Shown here piece after piece: positions 8,837 through 19,585 of a stretch of DNA of 64,000 nt. Location of the stretch: NCBI RefSeq assembly GCF_019991125.1, contig NZ_JAGENB010000001.1, forward strand, positions 992,001 to 1,056,000, given 5' to 3'. The stretch's first letter is position 1. The number at the start of each line of letters is the position of its first letter. Below the pieces are notes generated by a model. It was not told where the DNA came from, searched no databases, and saw nothing but the letters and a program-made list of their open reading frames with translations. Source of the stretch: Phyllobacterium calauticae (GTDB lineage: Bacteria > Pseudomonadota > Alphaproteobacteria > Rhizobiales > Rhizobiaceae). The translations under genes and the position numbers were made by a program.

Positions 8837-10447
8837 TCATTTCGATACGGTGAAAACGTAATTGGTATCGAAAGATGGTCCGAGCTTGAAACCCTTGAGA
8901 TTCGAGCGGATACCGGCAACTTCCGTCTGCTGGAACAGGAGAACGAACGGGCTGGTTGCCAGAACCTTCTTCTGCAGATCCTCATAGGTCTTGGCGCGCT
9001 TGGCAGTATCGCGTTCCAGCAGGGCCGACTTGGTTTCCTTGGTCAGATCCGGCACATCCCAGGCATTGCGCCATGCGAGCGTCTTGTTGGTGCCCGTATC
9101 GGCATTGTCCGGATTGCTGGTGAAGGTTTCCGCATTGGAGTTCGGATCCCAGTAATCCACGCCCCACTGACCGATATAGATATCATGGGTGCGGGCGCGG
9201 TATTTGGTCAGCGTCTGCTTGCCGTCGCCGGGAATGATCTCCAGCTTCACGCCGCCCTGGGCAAAGGTCTGCTGCACGGATTCGGCAATGCCCGTCACCG
9301 GCTGGCCGTTACGCACATCCATCGTCACCGAGAAACCATCCTTCAGGCCGGCCTTTGCCAGAAGTTCCTTGGCCTTCGCCACGTTGAGGGAATAGGGCTT
9401 TTCGTCCAGCTCGCCCAAAATGCCCTTCGGCAGGAAGGTCTGGTGGATTTCGCCGATGCCCTTGATCAGCTTTTCGCCGATGGCGTCATAATCGACGAGG
9501 TATTTCAGCGCTTCACGCACTTCCGGCTTGGCCAGGTTCGCATTCTTCTGGTTGAGGCTGAAATAATAGATCGTGCCCTTGGCTGCGCTGGTCGTCTTGA
9601 TGTCGCTGTTCTTGACCACCTGTTCCAGATCGTTCGGCTCCAGATTGCGGGCAACGTCGATATCGCCCTTTTCCAGGAGCAGGCGCTGCGTGGCGCTTTC
9701 CTTGACATGGCGGTAGATCACGCGATTGAGCGGCGCCTTGGTGCCGTGATAATTGTCGTTGCGCTCCAGAACGAGGATTTCGTTGGCGCGCCAGTCACGG
9801 ATCTTCATCGGGCCGGAACCGGCATAATTGGTCTTCATCCAGGCATTGCCGTAGTCATTGTCGACCACATGCTGCGAGACAAGCTTCTTGTCGACGACGG
9901 ATGCAACCGTCGATGTCAGGCAGTTGAGCACGAAGCTCGGGGCATAGGGCTGGTCGACGGTGAAAACGAAGGTGCTCGGATCCGTTGCCTTGGCCTTTTC
10001 GGTGACATTGTCCGGCTTCAGGCCGAACTGGGTGAGGATGAAGGCGGGGCTCTTGTCGATCTTGATGGCGCGCTCGAAGGAATAGGCGACGTCTTCAGCC
10101 GTCAGTGGATTGCCGGAAGCAAATTTCAGGCCCGGCTTCAGCTTGAACGTATAGGTCAGGCCATCGTCGGAAACCGTCCAGCTCTCGGCAACGTCCGGAA
10201 TGATCTTCGAGGGGTCATTGATGTCGAGGCGCACCAGCTTGTCATAGGTATTGCCGTTGATCTCGCCCATGGTGAGCTCGAAGGCCTCGCCCGGATCAAG
10301 TGTAATCACATCGTCGATGGCAAAAGCTTCGACCAGCGTATCGGCTGGCGTTGCGGCCCATGCAGGCACGCCGGATATCACGAGCGCGGAGAGCGCCGCA
10401 CTTCCGACAAGCAGCCGGAATTTCGCGTTTAACTGGTTGATCAACAT
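8837..10447 (-). CDS. Peptide ABC transporter substrate-binding protein (family 5)
   Basis: A 536-residue periplasmic binding protein with a signal peptide (basic QLNAKFR, hydrophobic core, cleavage near AWAATPAD). The mature part contains the family-5 landmarks DKLVRLDINDPSKIIPDVAESW, YTFKLKPGLKFASGNPLTAEDV and, further on, the LAKAGLKDG and WRNAWDVP regions. Known ligands for this family are di- and oligopeptides, nickel and some sugars; the adjacent dipeptidase favours peptides. The start at 10447 is preceded by AGGGGTG and makes a clean signal peptide; the longer frame adds about 105 non-conserved residues. Confidence 0.92.
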   Translation of the reverse strand: MLINQLNAKFRLLVGSAALSALVISGVPAWAATPADTLVEAFAIDDVITLDPGEAFELTMGEINGNTYDKLVRLDINDPSKIIPDVAESWTVSDDGLTYTFKLKPGLKFASGNPLTAEDVAYSFERAIKIDKSPAFILTQFGLKPDNVTEKAKATDPSTFVFTVDQPYAPSFVLNCLTSTVASVVDKKLVSQHVVDNDYGNAWMKTNYAGSGPMKIRDWRANEILVLERNDNYHGTKAPLNRVIYRHVKESATQRLLLEKGDIDVARNLEPNDLEQVVKNSDIKTTSAAKGTIYYFSLNQKNANLAKPEVREALKYLVDYDAIGEKLIKGIGEIHQTFLPKGILGELDEKPYSLNVAKAKELLAKAGLKDGFSVTMDVRNGQPVTGIAESVQQTFAQGGVKLEIIPGDGKQTLTKYRARTHDIYIGQWGVDYWDPNSNAETFTSNPDNADTGTNKTLAWRNAWDVPDLTKETKSALLERDTAKRAKTYEDLQKKVLATSPFVLLFQQTEVAGIRSNLKGFKLGPSFDTNYVFTVSK

Positions 10448-10475
10448 AATAGTCACCCCTGTTTTTTGTGTTGTT

Positions 10476-11531
10476 TCAGTTCGTTTCATGCCAAGCGGAC
10501 CGCAGGATACGCATCCAGTTTCCGTAGCAAATCTTTGCAAGATCCTCATTTGAATATCCAGCGTCCGCCAGCGCTTTGACAAGCGCCTGATTGCCCGCCG
10601 CATCAGTGATTTCGCTGGGGATTTTAGCACCATCAAAATCCGAGCCAAGGGCCACGCAGTCGATTCCCATGCGATTGACCATATAGTCGATGTGGCGAAC
10701 CATATCGCTGAGCGGCGTATCGGCATTCTCGCGGGCGTCCGGACGCAGCATCGCGACCGCATAGTTCAGGCCAACCAGCCCCTTGCGCTCGCGAATGGCA
10801 TCGAACTGCTTGTCCGTCAGATTGCGTGCGATCGGCGTGAGCGCGTGAACATTGGAATGGCTGGCAACCAACGGCTGATCGCTGATCCGGGCGACATCCC
10901 AGAAGCCCTTTTCCGTGATATGGGCAAGATCAACGAGAATGCCGAGGCGGTTGCACGCCCTGACCAGATCCTCGCCCGCCGCCGTCAGACCGGGACCGGT
11001 ATCCGGGTCTGACGGATAGGCGAAGGGAACGCCGTGCGCGAAAACATTGTTGCGGCTCCAGACCGGCCCGAGCGAGCGCAGCCCCGCCGCATAGAAAACC
11101 TCGAGTGCGGCCAGATCGGCATCGATCGCTTCGCAGCCCTCGATGTGCAGAACGGCGGCAAACTGGTCGTTGGCCACCGACTCCTCGATATCGGCGGTGG
11201 AACGGCACAGCTTCCATCCGCCGGCCTGTTCCAGACGCAGCGCAATCGAGGCCATTTCCAGGGAGATGTCGAGGGAGGGTGCACGCTCGAGCGGCGCAGC
11301 GAGCGGCGTAAAATAATGCCCCTTGGCATCGGGCGCCTTGAAGGCAAGATCGCCTGACGGAACATAGATGGCGCACAGGCCGCCAACGAGCCCGCCCTTC
11401 AGGGCGCGGCTCTTGTCGATATGGCCTGAGGTGGTGCCTTCAATGAATTCGCGGACCGGGTCGGCGCCGTCTTTTGAATGTTTCCACAACCGGTAAAGCA
11501 CATCGTTGTGACCATCAAAGACAGGCTGCAT
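10476..11531 (-). CDS. Membrane dipeptidase-like zinc peptidase (M19 family)
   Basis: A 351-residue M19 (renal-dipeptidase-like) TIM-barrel metallopeptidase. Visible landmarks are PVFDGHNDVLYRLW at the N-terminus (metal-binding HxD), HIEGCEAID (bridging Glu region), LVDLAHITEKGFWDVA and VASHSNVHAL (metal histidines), RNLTDKQ, and ALGSDFDGA near the end. No signal peptide is present, so it should act in the cytosol on imported dipeptides. I chose the ATG at 11531 because GGGA lies six bases upstream; a GTG four codons earlier has no clear ribosome site. It heads the operon, 28 bases before the binding-protein gene. Confidence 0.92.
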   Translation of the reverse strand: MQPVFDGHNDVLYRLWKHSKDGADPVREFIEGTTSGHIDKSRALKGGLVGGLCAIYVPSGDLAFKAPDAKGHYFTPLAAPLERAPSLDISLEMASIALRLEQAGGWKLCRSTADIEESVANDQFAAVLHIEGCEAIDADLAALEVFYAAGLRSLGPVWSRNNVFAHGVPFAYPSDPDTGPGLTAAGEDLVRACNRLGILVDLAHITEKGFWDVARISDQPLVASHSNVHALTPIARNLTDKQFDAIRERKGLVGLNYAVAMLRPDARENADTPLSDMVRHIDYMVNRMGIDCVALGSDFDGAKIPSEITDAAGNQALVKALADAGYSNEDLAKICYGNWMRILRSAWHETN

Positions 11532-11778
11532 TTCAATTCCCACTCAGGTTACCCAACAAGGCACGCCCACCGATAAATCGTTTCATCAACGTCCGGTGCT
11601 GCGTGCTTCTTCTTGGACAAAAGATCATGTCGCAGAGGAACAGGCAAGATAGGAATTGTACAAAAGTATAAGAGCAACCCCATTTGTGCCGGGCCGCCCA
11701 TGCGGACGGGTTGCAACCTGTGGATCGTGGCTGCGGATTGCCAACTTGCTACCCATAGGAAGGTGAAATATTGCCAGA
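11532..11778. other. Intergenic region between dipeptidase operon and TumE-like gene
   Basis: About 250 bases hold the divergent promoters of the minus-strand dipeptidase operon and the plus-strand toxin-antitoxin pair. I see no convincing coding frame, riboswitch or tRNA. The left part is G+C-rich and the middle is more A+T-rich (around AATTGTACAAAAGTATAAGA), where promoters are plausible, but no confident -35/-10 pair could be fixed by eye. Confidence 0.5.
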
Positions 11779-11826
11779 GCGTTGGCATGATTGACAACGG
11801 GGGGGCGCGTTGGCATGATTGACAAC
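11779..11826 (+). repeat. Direct repeat spanning the tumE start (two 20-bp copies, 28-bp period)
   Basis: The sequence GCGTTGGCATGATTGACAAC occurs at 11779-11798 and again, unchanged, at 11807-11826, separated by a G-rich eight-base spacer. Each copy carries an ATG: the second is the likely tumE start, while the first opens an 11-codon frame (MIDNGGARWHD) whose TGA overlaps the second ATG region. The tandem copy is either a recent duplication of the gene's start or an operator pair for the TumA-like regulator. Confidence 0.8.
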
Positions 11827-12110
11827 ATCGGCGCCAAACTGATCTACCGGCACAAGAGCATATTCGCTGATGGCTCCATCATGGAGATGATAATCTGGTC
11901 CGTTCCCATACCGGTCAAAGGAAGCGTGCATCCTTACAAATACCGGCTTTTCTGGGGTCGGCACGGCAGGCGGATTGTCGGATACGACAATGAGAGAGGA
12001 AAGGCGATCCCTGCCATCTCGATGGGCGGGAATATCCGTATCGCTTCATCTCCGTCGAGGCGTTGATCACCAATTTTTATTCGGAAATTGACAGGAGAAT
12101 ACCTCAATGA
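11815..12110 (+). pseudogene. tumE: TumE/DUF6516-like toxin, frameshifted
   Basis: The first 63 codons encode a typical TumE-family (DUF6516) opening: KLIYRHKSIFADGSIMEM, IWSVPIPVKGSVHPYKYRLF and RIVGYDNERGK. Family members continue G-D-x-x-H, but here the frame leaves the family pattern at AAGGCG (12001-12006). Adding one base there restores G-D-P-C-H-L-D-G-R-E-Y-P-Y-R-F and a 98-residue protein ending at TGA 12108-12110, which overlaps the next gene's ATG (ATGA). So one G is missing from an expected GGG. It is either a real inactivating deletion or a sequencing error. TumE was described as the toxin of the TumE-TumA pair of plasmid pUM505; its target is not established here. Confidence 0.75.
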
Positions 12111-12472
12111 GACGGGCAGCGATCCAGATCTGCAGCGATACGAACGCCGTCATGCGTGACGCTGCCAAGGAATTTACCAACATCTGGAACAAGGGAAGCG
12201 CCGATCCGGTTGCGACATTCACTTTCAGTTCGCCGGCCCAACTGTTTTCAATCATCACGCCCAAACGCTGGGAACTGATCGAGCATTTGCAAAAGATAGG
12301 TCCGTCCAGCATTCGCGGTCTTGCCCGCTCGCTCCGGCGCGATGTGAAGCGGGTTCACGACGATGTAACAGCCTTGATCCATTGGGGTCTTGTCGAACGT
12401 ACCGAGGATGCAAAGGTTTGCGTGCCGTTCGACATCATTCACGCCGATTTTGACCTGCGGGCGGTGGCCTGA
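12107..12472 (+). CDS. tumA: TumA-like winged-helix antitoxin/transcriptional regulator
   Basis: A 121-residue protein with a probable MarR/ArsR-like winged helix in its second half: RWELIEHLQKIGPSSIRGLA, then RSLRRDVKRVHDDVTALIHWGLVERTED (recognition helix and wing). Such HTH proteins follow TumE/DUF6516 genes and act as antitoxin and autoregulator. Its ATG overlaps the stop of the repaired tumE frame by ATGA, and AGGAG lies eight bases upstream, so it can be made even though the toxin frame is broken. It converges on gyrB. Confidence 0.75.
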   Translation: MRRAAIQICSDTNAVMRDAAKEFTNIWNKGSADPVATFTFSSPAQLFSIITPKRWELIEHLQKIGPSSIRGLARSLRRDVKRVHDDVTALIHWGLVERTEDAKVCVPFDIIHADFDLRAVA

Positions 12473-12506
12473 CGGCAACGCCCGCAGCCGGGACTATTGT
12501 CCGGGA

Positions 12507-14954
<2,448 letters not shown>

Positions 14955-14992
14955 TCAATCTTTTCTTGGCGCCGTGAACTGGCGTGAAGGAC

Positions 14993-15011
14993 CCGGGCGA
15001 ATCATGCCCGG
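14993..15011. repeat. Small inverted repeat in gyrB 5' region
   Basis: CCGGGC and GCCCGG are separated by seven bases, about 45 bases upstream of the gyrB ATG. It would form a short hairpin in the gyrB leader. Function is unknown; it may be a leader structure or chance in G+C-rich DNA. Confidence 0.25.
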
Positions 15012-15055
15012 CTGCAAACCTAGATATAGTGGTTAATGTACGTTTTTCCAATTCT

Positions 15056-15069
15056 TAGCCTATAGGCTA
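15056..15069. promoter_or_regulatory. 14-bp perfect palindrome upstream of gyrB
   Basis: TAGCCTATAGGCTA is a perfect palindrome in the only intergenic space shared by gyrB (downstream on the minus strand) and the end of the EF-hand gene. Its position, about 108 bases before the gyrB ATG, suggests a regulator-binding site or promoter element. No family of regulator is evident. Confidence 0.35.
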
Positions 15070-15219
15070 TCCACGGATCATGGCTAAAAAACGCCTGATC
15101 GACGCGGAAATCCGTGCCTGAACCTTGCACTATGGCACAGATTAAGGCTGAGCCCGGCCCGCCTTCTCGCGCAATTCATTCCGGGCGGCACGCCACGGAC
15201 CGGAACACAGCGGTGCACG

Positions 15220-15648
15220 CTACCTGATAATCTGGATTCCGGTCGGCGCCGGCCTTGCAATGGGAGACTGGGCGTCGAAAAACGCCTTGACCTCGGCGAA
15301 GTCGAGACTGCCGGTTTCATCGCGATCGATTTCCCGGAAATGATCGGAAAAATAGCCCACACCGGCTTTTTCCGCCGAAGCGACGGTGACACGCTGCGTG
15401 GCAGGGTCAGCCGCCCGGTCGAACAGAGAACGGATACGGCGGTCGATGGCGCTGTCCACGCCCTCCGGCGTGATCGGCTCCGGATTTCCCTGTCCCGGCT
15501 GGTCATGCGGAGGAATGGCGCGCAGCGCGCGCGCCCGCATGTCCGGATCCGGCCGAGTCAAACTGATGGAATCCCCGGCATGGGAGCCCGGTGCTTGTGC
15601 GCTGACAGCGAGCAAAACCGTGACCATCGACAAAGCAAACTTACTCAT
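15220..15648 (-). CDS. Secreted EF-hand domain protein (copy 1)
   Basis: A 142-residue exported protein: signal peptide SKFALSMVTVLLAVSAQAPGSHA, then a 60-residue low-complexity stretch rich in Arg/Pro, then a helix LFDRAADPATQRVTVASAEK and a canonical calcium loop DRDETGSLDFAE. Only one complete EF-hand loop is visible. It overlaps the end of the S10 peptidase gene by eight bases and starts after AAGGG, so the two are co-expressed. It is a clear paralog of the protein at 23591-24058 (shared DRAADP/DKAADP, SDHF-EID and D-A-x-SP motifs). Confidence 0.8.
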   Translation of the reverse strand: MSKFALSMVTVLLAVSAQAPGSHAGDSISLTRPDPDMRARALRAIPPHDQPGQGNPEPITPEGVDSAIDRRIRSLFDRAADPATQRVTVASAEKAGVGYFSDHFREIDRDETGSLDFAEVKAFFDAQSPIARPAPTGIQIIR

Positions 15649-17455
15649 GGCCATCCCTTTCCACGCGGGGTGCATTCAATCCGGCAATCATGTTCGTCTG
15701 GGGCTGGGCATAGAATGCATCGAGATCCTGCATGACACGCTCATAGGAACGGGTCTTGCCGGACGGAACGCCGTGACCGCCCTCATAGGTTTTGACCGGT
15801 ACCTTGGCCGCCAAGCCAGCGCGCGTTATGTTCAGTTCCGTCTGATGAAACACGGTGTTGAGGTCGTAATAGCCGTGCTGGATGAGAACCTTCAGGCTGG
15901 GGTTCAAGGTCAAGGAAAAAGCCATATCCGGAAGACTGGTTCCCAACCTGCCTTCGGCACCAGACAGCCTTGGATCAGGTTCAAAATTCCAGTTATCGAT
16001 GATGCCTCCGTTGAGACCCAGATAAGGCGACGTCGACCTGTAGTTCATGAAACCGGCCTGATAGGTTTTTATGAAATCATAATAAATATCGGCCCGATCC
16101 AGCGAGGGATCGATTGCCTGTCTGGACAAAAACTCCCGTCCGTCATTGATGACAAGCTTACCCTGCACCGGATCGAACTTTTCAAGGAATTGCATGGGAT
16201 TGAGGTTGGGCGTTTCGATCCAGGGATTGTCCTTGGACACATTCCCTTTCTGGTACGGTTTGCCTATGCCGGTAAGCGAGTAGAGCCTATTGAGGAAATC
16301 TTCAGCATTGGGTTGACCTGCGTCCGAAACGGACCAGTTGGGTGCCTTGAGGTAGGCGTCCCATTGGATTCGCTCAGAAGCCGCTTGCGAAACGCCCGGG
16401 AATACGGCCGGATACAGGCTGTTGAAGGTGATGGCAAATGTGCGGACATCCGACAGAAATCTCGCGATCTTTGACGCCGCAGTTGCTGGATCGGCCGTTT
16501 TCAGATCCTCGGTCGTCAGATCCTGACGTCCGGCGGGTTTGCCGTGATAGGCGGCAATCATGGCGTAGGTCGGCAGCGCTCCCCCGCAGGAGAAGTTGGA
16601 TTGGCGGCAGTCTGTTTTAAAGTCCAGCATCGGCGAGTTCAGGATCAATCCGGCCAGGATATTGGCCGGCTTGCCGTCCGGGCCAGCCGTATAATCGCGA
16701 CTGCCGCTTTCGATGAGGCGGCGCCCGATGATCGGCGCACGCACACCGCCATAGGATACACCGTAAATATATTTCGGCGAGCTTTGCCGGCCGGTGAGGT
16801 TGATGTAACGGGTGATAAAGTCACGCAGGACCTTGGCGTCGCTGTCGACGCCCCAGAAATCCGCGTTTTCATACGGCCGGATCGCTGCGGAATAACCCGT
16901 TCCAACCGGATCGACAAACACAAGATCGGTTTTGTCGAGCAGCGTATCGGGATTATCGAGCAGCTTCAGTTCCGGTGACACCGTATCGATTTTCTTCGGT
17001 CCAAGAAAATCAAGGTCCAGATCCGCAGAAGCGCCGCCCGGCCCGCCATTGAACACGAAGGTGACCGGGCGGGTTTCGCGCGGCAGGTCGTCACGCGTAT
17101 AGGCCGTATAGAAAATGGCGGCTTGCGCATCGAGTCGCGCCAGATCAACCGGCTTCGGCGGGGCACTTTCCCAGTCATAGGCGATCATATGACCGGCGGT
17201 TGCGGTGAACGGAATCACACTCCCCTTGAGGTTGATCGTCTGCGCCTTGCTGGAGGGCGTTTCGCTCACGGCAAGGCGCTCAACCGCATCGTAAGGCTCA
17301 TAGGCAAAGACGGCACTCCCGGGCACCGGCTGCACGGGCTTGGGGGCGGTAAAAGTTCCTGACGAGGCGGTTGAAGCGGATTTTTCGGAATCGGAGCCGC
17401 CACTGCAGGAGACGAGAAACACCGCCAGCAGGGGCCAGTACAGGCGGAAAGCCAT
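15641..17455 (-). CDS. S10 serine carboxypeptidase-like lipoprotein (copy 1)
   Basis: A 604-residue predicted lipoprotein: MAFRLYWPLLAVFLVSC gives a lipobox with Cys17. The alpha/beta-hydrolase catalytic part has the S10 oxyanion signature FVFNGGPGGASADL (residues 134-147), nucleophile motif YIYGVSYGGVRAP with Ser234, VLIQHGYYDLNTVF carrying the acid, and YEGGHGVPSG carrying the histidine. Eukaryotic S10 enzymes have GESYAG; here Glu is replaced by Val, so activity is likely but specificity may differ. The ATG at 17455 follows GAGG. It is the first gene of a two-gene unit with the EF-hand protein and a paralog of 24098-27001. Confidence 0.85.
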   Translation of the reverse strand: MAFRLYWPLLAVFLVSCSGGSDSEKSASTASSGTFTAPKPVQPVPGSAVFAYEPYDAVERLAVSETPSSKAQTINLKGSVIPFTATAGHMIAYDWESAPPKPVDLARLDAQAAIFYTAYTRDDLPRETRPVTFVFNGGPGGASADLDLDFLGPKKIDTVSPELKLLDNPDTLLDKTDLVFVDPVGTGYSAAIRPYENADFWGVDSDAKVLRDFITRYINLTGRQSSPKYIYGVSYGGVRAPIIGRRLIESGSRDYTAGPDGKPANILAGLILNSPMLDFKTDCRQSNFSCGGALPTYAMIAAYHGKPAGRQDLTTEDLKTADPATAASKIARFLSDVRTFAITFNSLYPAVFPGVSQAASERIQWDAYLKAPNWSVSDAGQPNAEDFLNRLYSLTGIGKPYQKGNVSKDNPWIETPNLNPMQFLEKFDPVQGKLVINDGREFLSRQAIDPSLDRADIYYDFIKTYQAGFMNYRSTSPYLGLNGGIIDNWNFEPDPRLSGAEGRLGTSLPDMAFSLTLNPSLKVLIQHGYYDLNTVFHQTELNITRAGLAAKVPVKTYEGGHGVPSGKTRSYERVMQDLDAFYAQPQTNMIAGLNAPRVERDGHE

Positions 17456-17490
17456 GGTCACAACCTCATAATAAAAATCGATAAAATACT

Positions 17491-17504
17491 TAAGCTATTG
17501 ATAT
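17491..17504. repeat. 14-bp motif shared with the region upstream of the Cys-rich gene
   Basis: TAAGCTATTGATAT occurs here, 36-49 bases upstream of the S10 start (opposite orientation), and identically at 52849-52862. The surrounding stretch to 17530 is A+T-rich and is the likely promoter region of the S10/EF-hand unit. Confidence 0.4.
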
Positions 17505-17735
17505 AATGAGATAAAACTGATAACAAATCTGATTTTCGGCCAGTCGTTTCGACTGTCTCACAAAAATGGCGGTGCATGGGATGAGTACACCCTGCCCGAC
17601 CCTACCTCGTCAATTAGCCATTGGTCGATAAGCCGATGGCGAACCGGCGAAGGGCCAGGACATTGCAGGAATCGGGGTTGGATGGCTGGACATCGGGAAA
17701 CAACATCCCCACATCGTGGGTCTGGAGGCCGCCAC

Positions 17736-19115
17736 ATGGACACTGTCAGAACCGCATTCATTCCCCCCGCACCGGTGCCGCGCACGGGCCCGGTCGGCAC
17801 GATCGAGCTGATCCGCACCATTTACCGCAATCCGCTCGAATTGTGGGGAGAGCCGTCCTACAACGAACCATGGGTATCCATCGACTGGGCCTTCCAGCAC
17901 ACGATCATCGCCAATGATCCCGGTCTGATCCGCCACGTCCTCGTCGACAATGCCAAGAATTACAAGATGGCGGCGGTGCGCCAGCGCATCCTGCGCCCGA
18001 TCCTGCGCGACGGGCTGCTGACAGCCGAAGGCGAGACCTGGAAACGCTCGCGCAGGGCCATGGCGCCCGTTTTTACTCCGCGCCACATCAACGGTTTTGC
18101 CGAAGCGATGAAGCGGACCACGGAAAGCTTTGCCGAACGCTATGAAAGCGTTGCAGGCACCGTCGATGTGTCCCGCGACATGACGATGCTCACCTATGAT
18201 ATCCTGGCGGAAACCCTGTTTTCCGGCGAAATTGCCGGTGAACCCGACGAATTCGCCCATGAAGTCGACCGCCTGTTCGAGACAATGGGGCGCGTCGATC
18301 CGCTGGACCTCCTCGGTGCGCCGAGCTGGCTGCCGCGCTTCACCCAGATCCGCGGCCGCAGGGCGCTGGCCTTCTTCCGCAAGATCGTTGCCGAGACGAT
18401 CGTCCTGCGCAAGGCGCGCATGGACCGGGATGGCGACGCCGTCCCCAACGATTTCCTGACGCTGCTGCTGCGCGCGGAAGGGCCGGACGGGCTGTCGCGC
18501 GCCGAGATCGAAGACAATATCATCACCTTCATCGGCGCCGGGCATGAAACCACGGCACGCGCATTGGGCTGGACGCTCTATCTGCTGGCACAGGCGCCAT
18601 GGGAACGCGATCTGATCGAGCAGGAAATCGACGCCTTCATGCAGCAGGACCCGCTGCCGGCGCCGCATGACTGGCTGAATGCCCTGCCCTTCACGCGGGC
18701 CGCCTTTGAGGAAGCCATGCGCCTCTACCCGCCGGCGCCTTCGATCAATCGCGAGCCGGTGGAGGACGATCAGTACAAGGATCTGCATATTCCCAAGGGG
18801 TCAGCCATTCTGGTCATGCCATGGACGGTGCATCGCCATCGCCTCTACTGGGACAATCCCGAAGCCTTCGTGCCCTCGCGCTTCCATCCGGAAAACCGCG
18901 ATAAAATCGACCGTTTCCAGTACCTGCCGTTCGGCGCCGGACCGCGCGTGTGCATCGGCGCCAGCTTTGCGCTGCAAGAGGCCATCATCGCGCTGGCAAC
19001 GCTGCTGCACAGATACCGTTTCGATACGGTGGGCACGGCAAAGCCATGGCCGGTGCAGAAACTGACCACGCAGCCCGATGGCGGCTTGCCCATGGCGGTT
19101 TCGGCAAGGCGGTAG
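17736..19115 (+). CDS. Cytochrome P450
   Basis: A 459-residue soluble heme monooxygenase. The I-helix oxygen-binding motif GAGHETT lies at residues 267-273, ExxR (E326-A-M-R329) in the K helix, and the heme loop FGAGPRVCIG with the thiolate Cys406. There is no N-terminal membrane anchor or fused reductase, so it needs separate redox partners, none of which is encoded nearby. Substrate cannot be inferred. The ATG at 17736 is preceded by GGAGG; the longer frame adds 18 non-conserved residues. It is monocistronic or transcribed into the downstream toxin-antitoxin pair (86-base gap). Confidence 0.93.
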   Translation: MDTVRTAFIPPAPVPRTGPVGTIELIRTIYRNPLELWGEPSYNEPWVSIDWAFQHTIIANDPGLIRHVLVDNAKNYKMAAVRQRILRPILRDGLLTAEGETWKRSRRAMAPVFTPRHINGFAEAMKRTTESFAERYESVAGTVDVSRDMTMLTYDILAETLFSGEIAGEPDEFAHEVDRLFETMGRVDPLDLLGAPSWLPRFTQIRGRRALAFFRKIVAETIVLRKARMDRDGDAVPNDFLTLLLRAEGPDGLSRAEIEDNIITFIGAGHETTARALGWTLYLLAQAPWERDLIEQEIDAFMQQDPLPAPHDWLNALPFTRAAFEEAMRLYPPAPSINREPVEDDQYKDLHIPKGSAILVMPWTVHRHRLYWDNPEAFVPSRFHPENRDKIDRFQYLPFGAGPRVCIGASFALQEAIIALATLLHRYRFDTVGTAKPWPVQKLTTQPDGGLPMAVSARR

Positions 19116-19153
19116 GGAATGGCTTCCAGACAACCAAAATCTCTGCCTATTGA

Positions 19154-19192
19154 TTTCATCTGAAATTAAAGCTACATTCCTTTCAGATGAAA
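19154..19192. promoter_or_regulatory. Inverted-repeat operator of the Xre/RES toxin-antitoxin operon
   Basis: TTTCATCTGAAA (19154-19165) and TTTCAGATGAAA (19181-19192) are perfect 12-bp inverted copies of each other, centre to centre 27 bp apart, and each is itself nearly palindromic. The second copy ends ten bases before the antitoxin ATG, overlapping its ribosome-binding region. This is the arrangement expected for autorepression by the HTH antitoxin or the toxin-antitoxin complex. Confidence 0.75.
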
Positions 19193-19201
19193 GGTATAGA
19201 C

Positions 19202-19585
19202 ATGTCGGCACTCACCCAACGCACACCGGAACACACCAGCAAGACCGCCGTTGTTTCCAAGGCTTTGCTGCGGTCGTCCGAACTGCTCGGGCTGACCGCC
19301 AAGGAACTGTCGACCGTGGTCGGCCTGTCGGAGCCCAGCATATCGCGCCTGAAGCGCAGCGAGGATGGCACGCCGCTCACCGGCAAGAGTTATGAGCTGG
19401 CGCTGCTTTTCATCCGGCTCTACCGTTCGCTGGACGCCATTGTCGGCGGTGACGACAGCGTCGCCCGGCAGTGGATCCGCACCGACAACAGCATGCTGGG
19501 GGGCAAGCCGCTCAACCGCATCAAAACCATTGACGGTCTCGCCCATGTCCTTGCCTATCTGGACGCCCGACGCGCTCCGATCTGA
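19202..19585 (+). CDS. Xre/MbcA/ParS-type antitoxin (DUF2384 toxin-binding domain)
   Basis: A 127-residue antitoxin: an N-terminal Xre-like HTH (SSELLGLTAKELSTVVGLSE then SISRLKR) and a C-terminal MbcA/ParS toxin-binding domain (FIRLYRSLDAIVGGDDSVAR, NSMLGGKPLNRIKTIDGLAH, LAYLDARR). Such proteins bind and occlude RES toxins and repress their own operon. The ATG at 19202 is preceded by AAGG; an upstream in-frame ATG overlaps the operator. The end overlaps the RES gene by 41 bases. Confidence 0.9.
   Translation: MSALTQRTPEHTSKTAVVSKALLRSSELLGLTAKELSTVVGLSEPSISRLKRSEDGTPLTGKSYELALLFIRLYRSLDAIVGGDDSVARQWIRTDNSMLGGKPLNRIKTIDGLAHVLAYLDARRAPI

Noticed and set aside
11779-11826. CRISPR-like array
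   Set aside because: Only two repeat copies with an eight-base spacer, overlapping a start codon; not a CRISPR array.
12488-12505. Terminator between tumA and gyrB
   Set aside because: The stem CCGGGAC/GTCCGGG has an internal mismatch and no U-run; too weak to call.
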